A DNA stretch of 64,000 nucleotides from Lachnospiraceae bacterium (GTDB taxonomy: Bacteria; Bacillota; Clostridia; Lachnospirales; Lachnospiraceae), in the NCBI GenBank assembly GCA_910574885.1, contig CAJTDD010000023.1, forward strand, positions 1 to 64,000, read 5' to 3'. The position numbers were made by a program, and so were the translations under genes. Numbering within the stretch: position 1 is the first letter of the stretch; every line of letters begins with the position of its first letter. Positions 33,872 through 42,636 of the stretch are shown here, piece by piece. The notes under the pieces are model-generated. The model searched no databases. It was given only the letters and a program-made list of their open reading frames with translations, and was not told where the DNA came from.

Positions 33872-35845
33872 CTAATTTTTGGCAAGTGTGAACTGCTCTA
33901 CCAGTTGTTTTAAATTGGCCGCCTCGGCAGAAAGTTCCTGACTGGCTGCTGCGCTTTGTTCAGCCGTAGAGCTATTGCTTTGTACGACTGAGGAAATCTG
34001 GTTAATTCCTTCGCTGACCTGAAGGACGGCCTCGGACTGTTCGTTTGATACGGCTGAAATCTGGTCAATCGAACCGACTATAGAATGAATATTCTGTACT
34101 GCATCCAATAAAGCGTTTGCCGTATCTTCTGCAATCTTCGTGCCTTCCTGTACCGCTTCTGTGGAATTGGTAATCAGCAATGCGGTGTTCTGGGAGGCTT
34201 CTGCGGACTTGCTGGCAAGATTACGGACTTCGTCTGCCACGACGGCAAAACCTTTGCCTGCTTCGCCTGCCCGCGCAGCCTCTACAGCCGCATTCAGCGC
34301 CAGAATATTGGTCTGGAATGCAATGTCTTCGATGGTCTTAATAATTTTGCCGATTTCTTCTGAACTGGAATGAATCTTTTCCATAGCATTCATTAGTTCC
34401 TGCATCTGCTGGTTGCAGACGGAAATGCCCTTGCCTGCATGGTGAGTCTGTTCACGTACTTCCCGCGCGCTGTCTGCGGTATCTTGGACCTGATCGGAAA
34501 TCTCGCCGATCTGGGCGGCAAGTTCTTCTACAGAGCTTGCCTGTTCCACGGCGCCCTGGCTCAAGCTCTGAGAGCTTGAAGATACCTGTCCGCTGGCGCT
34601 TGATACCTGTTCGGCAGAAATATTGATCTGATCGAGGATTCCGCTTAATTCTATCTTTAGGTTGCGCATGGAGCCCAGAATATTCTGGAAATCGCCTACA
34701 TAGGCGTCGCGTCGCCGGGAATGGATGTCCAGATTCCGATTCGCCATCTCCCCCAGAAGATAGCCGATATCATGGATAATGGCAGACAGCCCTTCCACCA
34801 GTTCGGCGGTAGACTGTGTCAGCATCCCAGTCTCATCCCTGCTGACAGCTTTGGGAACCGGAGTTTCCAAATCTCCCTCCACTAACAGGCGCATACGTTC
34901 TGCACAGGCATTCATGGGCCGGCTGATGCTGTTGGCAAGTTTCAGCGCGACGATGATGGAAAGCAGGATGGCTAGTACCATCATTGCCAGGTTTATTGCA
35001 ATGTTGAAATAAGCAGAAGAAAGATAATCTGACTGCGGGGCAACGACTGCCACGCTCCATCCGTCTGTGCCATTTACCGGTGCATAAGCCGCAAACATGC
35101 CCTTCTTATCATTCTTATATTCTCCGAAACCACTTTTTCCCTCGCGCATGGCGGCATGGATTGAGGCCAATTCTTTCAGGGAAGAGTCATTTTTGGCTTC
35201 ATTTTCAATATTCTGGACAGTGATGGTATCTAATGTAGTATCTGCAATCGTGTCGCCTGTGCGGTTAATCATATATGCACGGTTATGTTCGCTGACACGG
35301 ATCGACGAAACGATGTCGTTTAGGAAGGTCTCTTGGGGAACGAAGTAAACGACGCCGGCAATCGCAGAGCCCTGGATTCCGTCTTCGTAGATAGGAGCCG
35401 CTACCATAATGGAAAGCTCTCCCGTTATCTTGCTGATCAGTGGTTCTGATACATAGACATTGCCTTGCATTGCCTGGATGACGTATTCGCGGTCAGAATA
35501 GTCATTCCCATCGAAGATGCTGATGCCGTCCGGCCCAACGATGTTCCCACGCTGGAAACCGTGCATGCTGACACGTTCGTTTATGATTGCTTGCTTTTCT
35601 TCCAATGAAACAGTTTCATCAAGAAGCTGCGGGACACAGCCGGTATCCATGGCAACGTTCTTGTAGGCGGTTAGTTCTTGTTCGATGCGTTCTGACGCAA
35701 GGACTGCGGTCTCGCCCATCATCTGCTCTACGGTTGCAATGGTACTGTTGAAGTTCAGGGTAATGCTGAACGCTCCTACAACAAGCTGTGTAGCTAGGAC
35801 TGTCACCATAAGGCACAGAGTGATTTTAGTCCGAATGCTTTTCAT
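33872..35845 (-). CDS. Methyl-accepting chemotaxis protein with dCache sensor
   Basis: The 657-residue membrane receptor has a first membrane helix at about 9-30 and a periplasmic-type double-Cache sensor at about 35-275 ([39 protein letters not shown]). A second helix at about 283-305 is followed by HAMP ([21 protein letters not shown]). The cytoplasmic coiled coil has the conserved hairpin tip [20 protein letters not shown], then [17 protein letters not shown]. The ligand is probably an amino acid or small carboxylate by family. It ends without the CheR-tethering pentapeptide. No other chemotaxis gene is in the window, so it is an isolated receptor. Confidence 0.93.
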   Translation of the reverse strand: MKSIRTKITLCLMVTVLATQLVVGAFSITLNFNSTIATVEQMMGETAVLASERIEQELTAYKNVAMDTGCVPQLLDETVSLEEKQAIINERVSMHGFQRGNIVGPDGISIFDGNDYSDREYVIQAMQGNVYVSEPLISKITGELSIMVAAPIYEDGIQGSAIAGVVYFVPQETFLNDIVSSIRVSEHNRAYMINRTGDTIADTTLDTITVQNIENEAKNDSSLKELASIHAAMREGKSGFGEYKNDKKGMFAAYAPVNGTDGWSVAVVAPQSDYLSSAYFNIAINLAMMVLAILLSIIVALKLANSISRPMNACAERMRLLVEGDLETPVPKAVSRDETGMLTQSTAELVEGLSAIIHDIGYLLGEMANRNLDIHSRRRDAYVGDFQNILGSMRNLKIELSGILDQINISAEQVSSASGQVSSSSQSLSQGAVEQASSVEELAAQIGEISDQVQDTADSAREVREQTHHAGKGISVCNQQMQELMNAMEKIHSSSEEIGKIIKTIEDIAFQTNILALNAAVEAARAGEAGKGFAVVADEVRNLASKSAEASQNTALLITNSTEAVQEGTKIAEDTANALLDAVQNIHSIVGSIDQISAVSNEQSEAVLQVSEGINQISSVVQSNSSTAEQSAAASQELSAEAANLKQLVEQFTLAKN

Positions 35846-35902
35846 GTTTCTCTACCTCCTGGTTTCTCATAAGTAAACTATATATGATAACACTGTATAT
35901 TT

Positions 35903-35932
35903 ATTATATGAATTTGTACTCTGGTTTGTCAA
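35903..35932 (-). promoter_or_regulatory. Sigma-A promoter of the chemoreceptor gene
   Basis: On the minus strand TTGACA (35932-35927) and TATAAT (35908-35903) have 18-base spacing. The -10 is about 57 bases upstream of the start codon. The interval 35933-36063 to the divergent VTC gene is A/T-rich; I see no clear plus-strand promoter there. Confidence 0.8.
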
Positions 35933-36063
35933 CTATAAACATGGATGAAACAGTATTGTGTAAATTTTATTCTCTTTCACCATTTTTTCACAGTTTCACA
36001 ATAGATTCCCCAAACTTTCCAATTATAATGACCAAAGTAAACTTTCAGCAAGGGAGAGGAAAT

Positions 36064-36792
36064 ATGAGCGATCAGAATGTATTTGAACGGGTAGAGAAGA
36101 AATACCGCATGAACCAGAAGCAGTACGATTTATTCCTTAGCGGCGCGGCAGGCAATCTCCATATGGATGAATACGGCCTGCACACCATTCGGAATATTTA
36201 CTACGACACACCCAATTACGAATTGATCCGCCGTTCGATTGACAAGCCGAAATACAAGGAAAAATTCCGCCTGCGCGGTTATGGGGAAATTGAGGAAGAC
36301 AGCCCCGTATTTCTGGAAATCAAGAAAAAATACTGCGGAGTGGTCTACAAACGCCGGACGCAGCTTGCCTTAATGAAAGCGCGTACATATCTGGAATCCG
36401 GGTTCATTGCGGAGAAGAAAAGCCAGATAATGAATGAAATCGATTATTTTATCCGATTTTACCATCCCAAACCGAGAGTCTATCTTGCCTACGACCGGGA
36501 GGCTTTTGTGGGAAATGAGGAAGAAAACCTGCGGATTACGATTGACCGCAATATCCGAAGCCGCAGCCACCGGCTGGAACTGACCTACGACGGGGAATGC
36601 ATGCTGCTGAATCCGGGAGAGTACCTGATGGAAATCAAGGTAAATGGGGCGTACCCGCTATGGCTTGCAGACCTTTTAGGAAAACTGGAAATCTACCCCA
36701 TATCCTTTTCAAAGTACGGGGCGGTATACGCACAGGCGATGCAGAATCAAGCGGAAATGGAGGAAAAACAGATATGTTTGCAAGTGTATTAA
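36064..36792 (+). CDS. VTC-domain polyphosphate polymerase-like protein
   Basis: The 242-residue protein matches the VTC domain, the catalytic tunnel domain that makes polyphosphate from ATP in yeast vacuoles. Characteristic features are ERVEKKYRM at the N-terminus, IYYDTPNYELIRRSID, KEKFRLRGYG, VFLEIKKKYCGVVYKRR, VYLAYDREAF, and ITIDRNIR with YLMEIKVNGAYPLWL. The basic tunnel residues (Lys/Arg on alternating strands) and the metal-binding Glu in EIK are present. ATG 36064 follows GGGAGAGG; longer in-frame starts lack a site. It overlaps the DUF4956 gene by 19 bases, so they are translationally coupled. Confidence 0.88.
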   Translation: MSDQNVFERVEKKYRMNQKQYDLFLSGAAGNLHMDEYGLHTIRNIYYDTPNYELIRRSIDKPKYKEKFRLRGYGEIEEDSPVFLEIKKKYCGVVYKRRTQLALMKARTYLESGFIAEKKSQIMNEIDYFIRFYHPKPRVYLAYDREAFVGNEEENLRITIDRNIRSRSHRLELTYDGECMLLNPGEYLMEIKVNGAYPLWLADLLGKLEIYPISFSKYGAVYAQAMQNQAEMEEKQICLQVY

Positions 36793-37448
36793 ATAATATG
36801 GAAGGCAGCCTGACCATCCAGAATGCGCTGCTGTGTACTCTGGCGTCCCTGGCATTGGGGTTTGTAATCGCATTTGTCTATGGGATGAAAGGGGCGTGCA
36901 GTAAGAATTTCATGATGACCTTGGTGTTGCTTCCTGTGTTGGTACAGATGGTCATTATGCTGGTAAATGGAAACCTTGGGACCAGCGTCGCCGTACTGGG
37001 CGCGTTCAGTCTGGTTCGTTTCCGCTCAGTCCCTGGAACGTCAAAAGAGATGGCAGTCATCTTCTTTGCCATGGCGGTAGGGCTGGCGACAGGTACAGGA
37101 TTCCTAAGTTTTGCAGCCGTCATGACGCTTATGGTGGGAACCGTATTCCTGGTGATGGAGAAGTCTTGTTTCGGGGAATGGAAGCAGGAGCGGAAGGATC
37201 TGCGGATCACCATTGCGGAGCATCTGGATTATACGGAGATTTTCGATGATATTTTCCAGAAATATACCAGCAAATGCTGCCTGCAAAAGGTGAAGACTAC
37301 GAACCTGGGCAGCATGTATGAGTTAGATTACCATATTACGTTGAAAGACATCAGGCAGGAAAAGGAAATGCTGGATGCAATCCGCTGCAGGAACGGGAAT
37401 CTGACCGTAATCTGCGGGAGGCGGGCGACCGTGCAGGATGAATTGTGA
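36774..37448 (+). CDS. DUF4956 membrane protein
   Basis: The 224-residue protein has membrane segments at about 16-38 (LLCTLASLALGFVIAFVYGM), 45-64 (FMMTLVLLPVLVQMVIMLV), 72-85 and 95-132 (MAVIFFAMAVGLATGTGFLS and VMTLMVGTVFLVM). A re-entrant-like SLVRFRSVPGTSKEM is conserved in the family. A soluble C-terminal domain follows (ITIAEHLDYTEIFDDIFQKY). DUF4956 genes repeatedly sit beside VTC-domain genes, suggesting that the pair makes and moves polyphosphate or a similar polymer across the membrane (inference). ATG 36774 follows GGAGG and lies within the end of the upstream gene. Confidence 0.85.
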   Translation: MFASVLNNMEGSLTIQNALLCTLASLALGFVIAFVYGMKGACSKNFMMTLVLLPVLVQMVIMLVNGNLGTSVAVLGAFSLVRFRSVPGTSKEMAVIFFAMAVGLATGTGFLSFAAVMTLMVGTVFLVMEKSCFGEWKQERKDLRITIAEHLDYTEIFDDIFQKYTSKCCLQKVKTTNLGSMYELDYHITLKDIRQEKEMLDAIRCRNGNLTVICGRRATVQDEL

Positions 37449-37470
37449 TAATAGGATAGGAGCATGGCAG

Positions 37471-39350
37471 ATGAAGGGAAAAAATAAGAAGGTCCCGGCA
37501 ATGTTATTGAGCATTATGCTCATTTGTACGATGTCGGGATGCAGGCAGGAAGGAAACGGGAAAGAAGCAGGAACAGAAGAAGCGGCGGATATCTCCCGGC
37601 ATGCGGCGGCCAGTACGGTGACGCTGACGGAGGGGAAAGGGGGAATACCGTTGTCATCCGTGAAGAAGGAGACTATGTGTTTTCAGGAACGCTGGCAGAC
37701 GGGCAGATTATCGTAGATGCGGATAAAGAAGAGACGGTCAGGCTGGTCTTTCAGGGTGTAGAGATTACTTGCAGTGATTCGGCGCCTGTTTACAGCAAGG
37801 GCGGCAACGTAGTGATTACGCTGGCGGAAGGCACGGAGAATACGGTCGAGGACGGCAGCGCTTATACCTTTGATGAAGAGGGAGAGGATGAGCCGGGAGC
37901 GGCAATCTTTGCCAGGGACGACCTTACATTCAATGGGAACGGCAGGCTTAAAGTGATTGGAAATTATAATCATGGAATCCAATGTAAAGATGATTTGAAA
38001 TTCGTTGCCGGAACTTATATCATTTCTTCGGCAAATGACGGAATTGTCGGAAAAGACAGCGTGTCCATCCGAAACGGTGATTTTACCATAGAAAGCGGAG
38101 ACGACGGGATCAAGGCAACCAATATGGAAGACTCTGATAAGGGATATGTCCTGATTGAGAACGGAACCTTCCAGATAAATGCCGCTGGGGACGGGATTCA
38201 GGCGGAGACGCTCCTTAGGGTGAATAATGGAGTGTTCGAGGTTACTACGGGAGGCGGGAGCCAGAATGCAGAGACGTTTTACGGTGGACAGGAAGGTATG
38301 AACGGAGGAATGCCGTTTGGCGGGGGGCGAGAAAAACCGTTTGGCGGGAAATCAGGAGACGGCAGAGGAATGCAAGAGGGGAGCCAGGAAAAGCCGGAGG
38401 GAGGAATGGAGCCGCCGGAAGGAGAATTTCCAGGAAACGGAAAAGAGAACGGCACGGCGGACAATTCGGACAGCACGGAAGAATCTGTGAGCACAAAAGG
38501 TTTCAAGTCTTATGTGGAATTAGTCATCCTGAACGGAGAATTCGACATTGATTCACAGGACGACGGAATCCACAGTGACCAGAATGTTACGGTTCAGGGC
38601 GGCAAGATAACGATTTTCACGGGAGACGACGGAATCCATGCCGACAAAACATTAACGGTGGACGGCGGCAGCCTTGATATCCTGAAAAGCTATGAAGGCC
38701 TGGAAGGATTTGACATCGTAATCAACGACGGCGACATCAATATTATTTCCTCGGACGACGGAATCAATGCGGCTTTAGATGACGGCAGTTCCCAAGAATC
38801 CGGCGCCCAAATAGGGCAAAAGGGAGTATCTTCCGATGCCAGTGATACTAGGGACAGCCGGATGGAGAAGCCGTTCATGGCTGACGAAGACCAGGGCGCA
38901 TCCCTGACGGTGAACGGCGGTACAATCTGCGTCAATGCCGACGGCGACGGTCTGGACGCTAACGGAGATATTTCCATAAGCGGCGGTACGGTTACGGTAC
39001 ACGGGCCGGCAGGCGGAGGAAACGGGACTCTTGATTATGCGGCCTCCTGTAAGATTACCGGCGGAGAATTCATCGGAATCGGAAGTATCGGCATGGCGCA
39101 GGCTCCGAGCGATGATTCCACACAGGCATCCATTGTCCTGCGCACGGAAGAGACAGTAGAAGCAGGAACGGCCATTTCCCTGAAAGACAAAGATGGGAAT
39201 GTGCTCGCAGAGACAGTGACCATGAAAAAGGCACAGTGGTTCGCCCTGTCTTCCCCGAAAATAAAGGAGGGGGAAACCTATCTATTCTGTGTAGGAACAG
39301 TTGAAAAGGAAGTAATTCCGACCCAGACAGTCACACAATTTACTTTTTAA
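37471..39350 (+). pseudogene. Frameshifted DUF4353-type carbohydrate-binding lipoprotein gene
   Basis: ATG 37471 (TAGGAG at 37457-37462) encodes a lipoprotein signal peptide with lipobox TMSGC. That frame stops at 37716. The mature domain continues in the -1 frame to 39350. Both frames fit one protein if the G5 tract at 37639-37643 were six G: TVTLTEGKGG would then join NTVVIREEGDYVFSG. The mature part is a parallel beta-helix type with repeats such as DDGIHSDQNVTVQGGKITI and DDGIHADKTLTVDGGSLDI, and a Gly/Pro-rich insert at about 38280-38480. It follows the VTC and DUF4956 genes. It may be a sequencing error, a phase-variable tract or a true mutation. Confidence 0.85.
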
Positions 39351-39383
39351 AGTAGATTCCATCCCGGAAATCTTTTGAAAATC

Positions 39384-39412
39384 TTGCTGTCAGGAAACGA
39401 ATGTGATACAAT
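39384..39412 (+). promoter_or_regulatory. Probable sigma-A promoter of the XpaC-TelA operon
   Basis: TTGCTG (39384-39389) and TACAAT (39407-39412) have 17-base spacing with a TG just before the -10. A leader hairpin GGAACCG/CGGTTCC follows at 39431-39451, 30 bases before the ATG at 39481. Confidence 0.65.
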
Positions 39413-39480
39413 AATCCCATCCTGAATAAAGGAACCGAGTGTACCGGTTCCGAATACGAACAGCAGATTTGGAGGACAAG

Positions 39481-40794
39481 ATGATAAACCGGGATTGGGA
39501 AAAGTTCGGGGAGGATATCCGGAAGACCGTACAGGACGCTATCGACGCCCAGGACTTCGGGAAACTGAACCAGACGATAACGGACACGATTAACAATGCG
39601 GTAGACAGTGTATCGAGAAATATCCGCAATGCGCAGCAAAATCAACAGTGGGGCAGAGGTCCTGTGGACAGAAGATGTGGTTCACAGGATACTGTGCGTT
39701 CGGGCAAAGATGAGCCGGCTGTTGGCGGCAGGAAGGGGCGTTTCGGCCAGGGCGGTCCTTACGGCAGGAAACAGCTTCCGATTCTGTACCGCAAGCCGAC
39801 CGGGGCGGGCGGGGTGCTGACCGCGGTGCTGGGGGCAGTCACAGGCGGCATGTTTTCTGCCGCAATGATTTTCTTCATTATTACGGCATTGCTGGCAGGT
39901 GCATTCGGGATTCCCGAGATTGTGGTTACGGCATTTTTCCTGATATTTGCGGTGTCGGGATTCATAGTCTGCGGGTGCGGGACGGGCGTCTGGGGACGGG
40001 TAAAGAGGTTCCGGGCTTATGTGCAGGTCCTCGGCCAGCGTGAGTATTGCAATATCCGGGAACTGGCGGACAAAGTCCATAAAAGCGTAAAATTTGTAGT
40101 CAGAGACCTTGAATATATGTTCGCGAAAGGATGGTTCCTGGAGGGGCATCTGGACGATGAGAAGACCTGCCTGATCACAAGCCATGGGATGTACCGGCAG
40201 TATCAGCAGATACAGGCGGCCAGAAAGGACAGCCAGCAGGAAGAGGCAAGACGGCAGGCGGCCAGGCAGGAAGAGGCTAAGCGCAGGCAGGCAGAAGAAA
40301 AGGTTAAGAAGGGGAAAGGAAAGGCAGAAGAGGGGAAGAGGGCAAAGCTTCCGCCGGAAGTACAGCGTATCGTCGAAGAGGGCGACGCCTATATCCGGAA
40401 GATACATGACTGTAACGACCGGATTTCCGGCGCGGAGATGTCGGCGAAGATTTCCCATATGGAGATGCTGGTGGACAAGATTTTCGACCGGGTGGAGCAA
40501 GAGCCGGATTCTGTGGACGACATCCGCAGGCTGATGGAATATTATCTGCCGACTACCGTAAAACTTCTGGAGGCATATCAGGAATTGGACGCCCAGCCTG
40601 TAGACGGCGAGAATATCCGCTCTTCCAAGCGGGAGATTGAAGCGACGCTAGATACGCTGAACATTGCCTTTGAGAAACTTCTGGACAGCCTGTTTCAGGA
40701 GACAGCCTGGGACGTGTCCTCGGATATTTCTGTGTTACATACGATGCTTGCACAGGAAGGGCTCATGGACGACGGACTGCAAAAACCTAAGTGA
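39481..40794 (+). CDS. XpaC-like protein (5-bromo-4-chloroindolyl phosphate hydrolysis family)
   Basis: The 437-residue protein has a helical N-terminus (RDWEKFGEDIRKTVQDAID) and a Gly/Arg-rich stretch. A membrane hairpin lies at about 105-165 (GVLTAVLGAVTGGMFSAAMI and IVVTAFFLIFAVSGFIVCGC). A winged-helix-like region follows (REYCNIRELADKVHKSVKFVVRDLEYMFAKGW). A Lys/Glu/Gln-rich coiled coil at 240-290 precedes the XpaC domain (about 295-437; GDAYIRKIHDCNDRISGAEMSAKIS). XpaC is paired with a TelA homologue (yaaN) in Bacillus, as here. The old enzyme name does not prove a phosphatase activity. ATG 39481 follows GGAGGA. Confidence 0.85.
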   Translation: MINRDWEKFGEDIRKTVQDAIDAQDFGKLNQTITDTINNAVDSVSRNIRNAQQNQQWGRGPVDRRCGSQDTVRSGKDEPAVGGRKGRFGQGGPYGRKQLPILYRKPTGAGGVLTAVLGAVTGGMFSAAMIFFIITALLAGAFGIPEIVVTAFFLIFAVSGFIVCGCGTGVWGRVKRFRAYVQVLGQREYCNIRELADKVHKSVKFVVRDLEYMFAKGWFLEGHLDDEKTCLITSHGMYRQYQQIQAARKDSQQEEARRQAARQEEAKRRQAEEKVKKGKGKAEEGKRAKLPPEVQRIVEEGDAYIRKIHDCNDRISGAEMSAKISHMEMLVDKIFDRVEQEPDSVDDIRRLMEYYLPTTVKLLEAYQELDAQPVDGENIRSSKREIEATLDTLNIAFEKLLDSLFQETAWDVSSDISVLHTMLAQEGLMDDGLQKPK

Positions 40795-40843
40795 TACAAA
40801 AAATAGATATGACAGGAATGATTGAGGAGGGGGACATAAGAAG

Positions 40844-41977
40844 ATGAAGAATGAATTCGAGAATTTTCAGGCGACGCCTGTGCTTACACTGGAACCGTTT
40901 CAGGAGGAGCCAAAGCCTCAGCCGGTGAAAGAAGAGAAAGCGCCTGTGCTTAACGAAGACATTTTATCGGATGAGGAGCGGCGGGCAGTGGACGCATTTG
41001 CCGCCCAGATCGACCTGATGAACTCCAATGCGATTTTACAGTATGGAGCTGGGACGCAGAAGAAGATGGCGGATTTCTCCGAGGCGGCGCTTGAGAATGT
41101 GCGGACGAAAGATTTGGGAGAAGTGGGGGAGCTGCTGACCGGAGTGGTGAAGGAGCTGCGCAGCTTTGACGAGGAGGAAGAGAAAGGGCTCTTTGGGATT
41201 TTTAAGAAGAGTTCCGGCAGGATACAGTCCATGAAGGCGAAGTATGCGAAGGCGGAGACGAACATCAACCAGATCTGCAAGGTACTGGAATCCCATCAGG
41301 TGCAGCTTCTCAAGGATGTTGCCGTACTGGATAAGATGTACGGGCTCAACCTGACGTATTTTAAAGAATTGTCTATGTATATCCTGGCGGGGAAGAAGAA
41401 ACTTTCTGAGGTGCGCGCCACGCAGCTCCCTGAGCTTCTCGATAAGGCTTCCCGGTCGGGGCTTGCGGAGGATGCCCAGGCTGCCAGGGACTTAGACGCC
41501 ATGTGCAACCGGTTCGAGAAGAAAATCCATGACTTGGAGCTGACCCGTACCGTGTCCATGCAGACGGCTCCGCAGATCCGCCTGGTGCAGGGCAACGATA
41601 CGTTAATGGTCGAGAAGATTCAATCTACGATTGTCAACACGATTCCCCTCTGGAAGAGTCAGATGGTGCTTGCCCTTGGCGTGGAGCATTCCGCCCAGGC
41701 AGCGGCGGCGCAGCGGGAAGTGACGGATATGACCAATGAATTGTTGCGGAAGAATGCGGACAAGCTGAAACTGGCTGTCACGGAGACGGCGAAGGAGTCG
41801 GAACGGGGGATCGTCGAGATTGAGACGCTTAGGCATACCAACGAGACGCTGATTTCTACGCTGGATGAGGTGATGCAGATTCAGAGAGAGGGCAGGCAGA
41901 AACGTGCGGAGGCAGAGCAGGAGATGGTACGGTTAGAGCAGGAGTTGAAGGCGAAGCTTTTGCAGGTGCATGGTTAA
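40844..41977 (+). CDS. TelA-family toxic anion resistance protein
   Basis: The 377-residue, mostly helical cytoplasmic protein matches the TelA/YaaN family: FAAQIDLMNSNAILQYGAGTQKKMADFSE, a central SGRIQSMKAKYAKAETNINQI, LKDVAVLDKMYGLNLTYFKEL, and a C-terminal TIVNTIPLWKSQMVLALG. Members were named for tellurite resistance, and related genes occur in cell-envelope stress operons. Their biochemical function is not established. The XpaC gene ends 49 bases upstream, in the same order as the Bacillus xpaC-yaaN pair, so they likely act together at the membrane. Confidence 0.9.
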   Translation: MKNEFENFQATPVLTLEPFQEEPKPQPVKEEKAPVLNEDILSDEERRAVDAFAAQIDLMNSNAILQYGAGTQKKMADFSEAALENVRTKDLGEVGELLTGVVKELRSFDEEEEKGLFGIFKKSSGRIQSMKAKYAKAETNINQICKVLESHQVQLLKDVAVLDKMYGLNLTYFKELSMYILAGKKKLSEVRATQLPELLDKASRSGLAEDAQAARDLDAMCNRFEKKIHDLELTRTVSMQTAPQIRLVQGNDTLMVEKIQSTIVNTIPLWKSQMVLALGVEHSAQAAAAQREVTDMTNELLRKNADKLKLAVTETAKESERGIVEIETLRHTNETLISTLDEVMQIQREGRQKRAEAEQEMVRLEQELKAKLLQVHG

Positions 41978-42012
41978 TGGACTGGCGAACAGGAATTATT
42001 TTGAAAAAAGCC

Positions 42013-42041
42013 TTGATTTTACTGGGATATGGTGCTATACT
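42013..42041 (+). promoter_or_regulatory. Sigma-A promoter of the rimP-nusA-infB operon
   Basis: TTGATT (42013-42018) and TATACT (42036-42041) are 17 bases apart, and TGC immediately before the -10 makes it an extended -10 promoter. Confidence 0.8.
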
Positions 42042-42070
42042 TGATACAGTTACATAAGGAAATCGGCAGA

Positions 42071-42100
42071 AGAGTGGACGTAAGTTCACTCTTCTTTGTT
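42071..42100 (+). promoter_or_regulatory. GNRA-capped leader hairpin (attenuator-like) before rimP
   Basis: AGAGTGGAC (42071-42079) pairs with GTTCACTCT (42084-42092) through 9 bp with one G-T pair, capped by GTAA. A pyrimidine-rich TCTTTGTT follows, so it could act as a weak intrinsic terminator controlling entry into this large operon. Its proximity to the site AAGGAGG (42104-42110) may also affect translation. Confidence 0.6.
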
Positions 42101-42113
42101 GGTAAGGAGGAAA

Positions 42114-42587
42114 ATGCCGTTGACGAAGAGAGAGAGCTATGAACAGAAGACAGAAGAGATCCTGAACCCGATTGTAGAGGAGTATGGATTTGAACTCGTG
42201 GATGTGGAGTATGTGAAGGAAGGAAGTACGTGGTATCTCCGGGCATATATTGATAAGCCAGGGGGGATCTGCATTGACGATTGCGAAGCAGTGAGCCGCA
42301 GGCTTTCGGATATCCTGGATGAGAAGGATTATATAGATGACGCGTACATTCTGGAGGTCAGCTCTCCGGGACTTGGAAGGCCCCTCAGGAAGGAGAAGGA
42401 TTTCAGGAGGAGCCTGGGAGAGGAAGTGGAAGTCCGGACTTACCGCATGATAGAAAAGCAGAAGGAATTTACCGGGATTTTGAAGGAATACGATGAGAAG
42501 ACGGTGACGATTGAAGAAGACGGAGGGAATGTGAGGATATTTGAGAAGAGTGATATTGCCCTGATACGCCTTGCATTTGATTTTTAG
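42114..42587 (+). CDS. rimP: Ribosome maturation factor RimP
   Basis: RimP helps assemble the 30S subunit. The 157-residue protein has an N-terminal alpha/beta domain (LNPIVEEYGFELVDVEYVKEG, LRAYIDKPGGICIDDCEAVSRRL), the family marker ILEVSSPGLGRPLRKEKDF, and a C-terminal SH3-like barrel. ATG 42114 is only three bases from AGGAGG; the TTG two codons later (42120) has nine-base spacing and could be the true start. It leads the conserved rimP-nusA-rnpM-ylxQ-infB-rbfA operon. Confidence 0.95.
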   Translation: MPLTKRESYEQKTEEILNPIVEEYGFELVDVEYVKEGSTWYLRAYIDKPGGICIDDCEAVSRRLSDILDEKDYIDDAYILEVSSPGLGRPLRKEKDFRRSLGEEVEVRTYRMIEKQKEFTGILKEYDEKTVTIEEDGGNVRIFEKSDIALIRLAFDF

Positions 42588-42636
42588 AGACTGCGCCGGA
42601 CGTCCCGCATTTGATTTTAGATAGGAGGATAATACG

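Noticed and set aside
32798..35845. AAA ATPase plus neighbour as a two-gene phage-defence system
   Set aside because: The neighbour is a complete chemoreceptor with sensor, HAMP and signalling tip, not a nuclease or effector.
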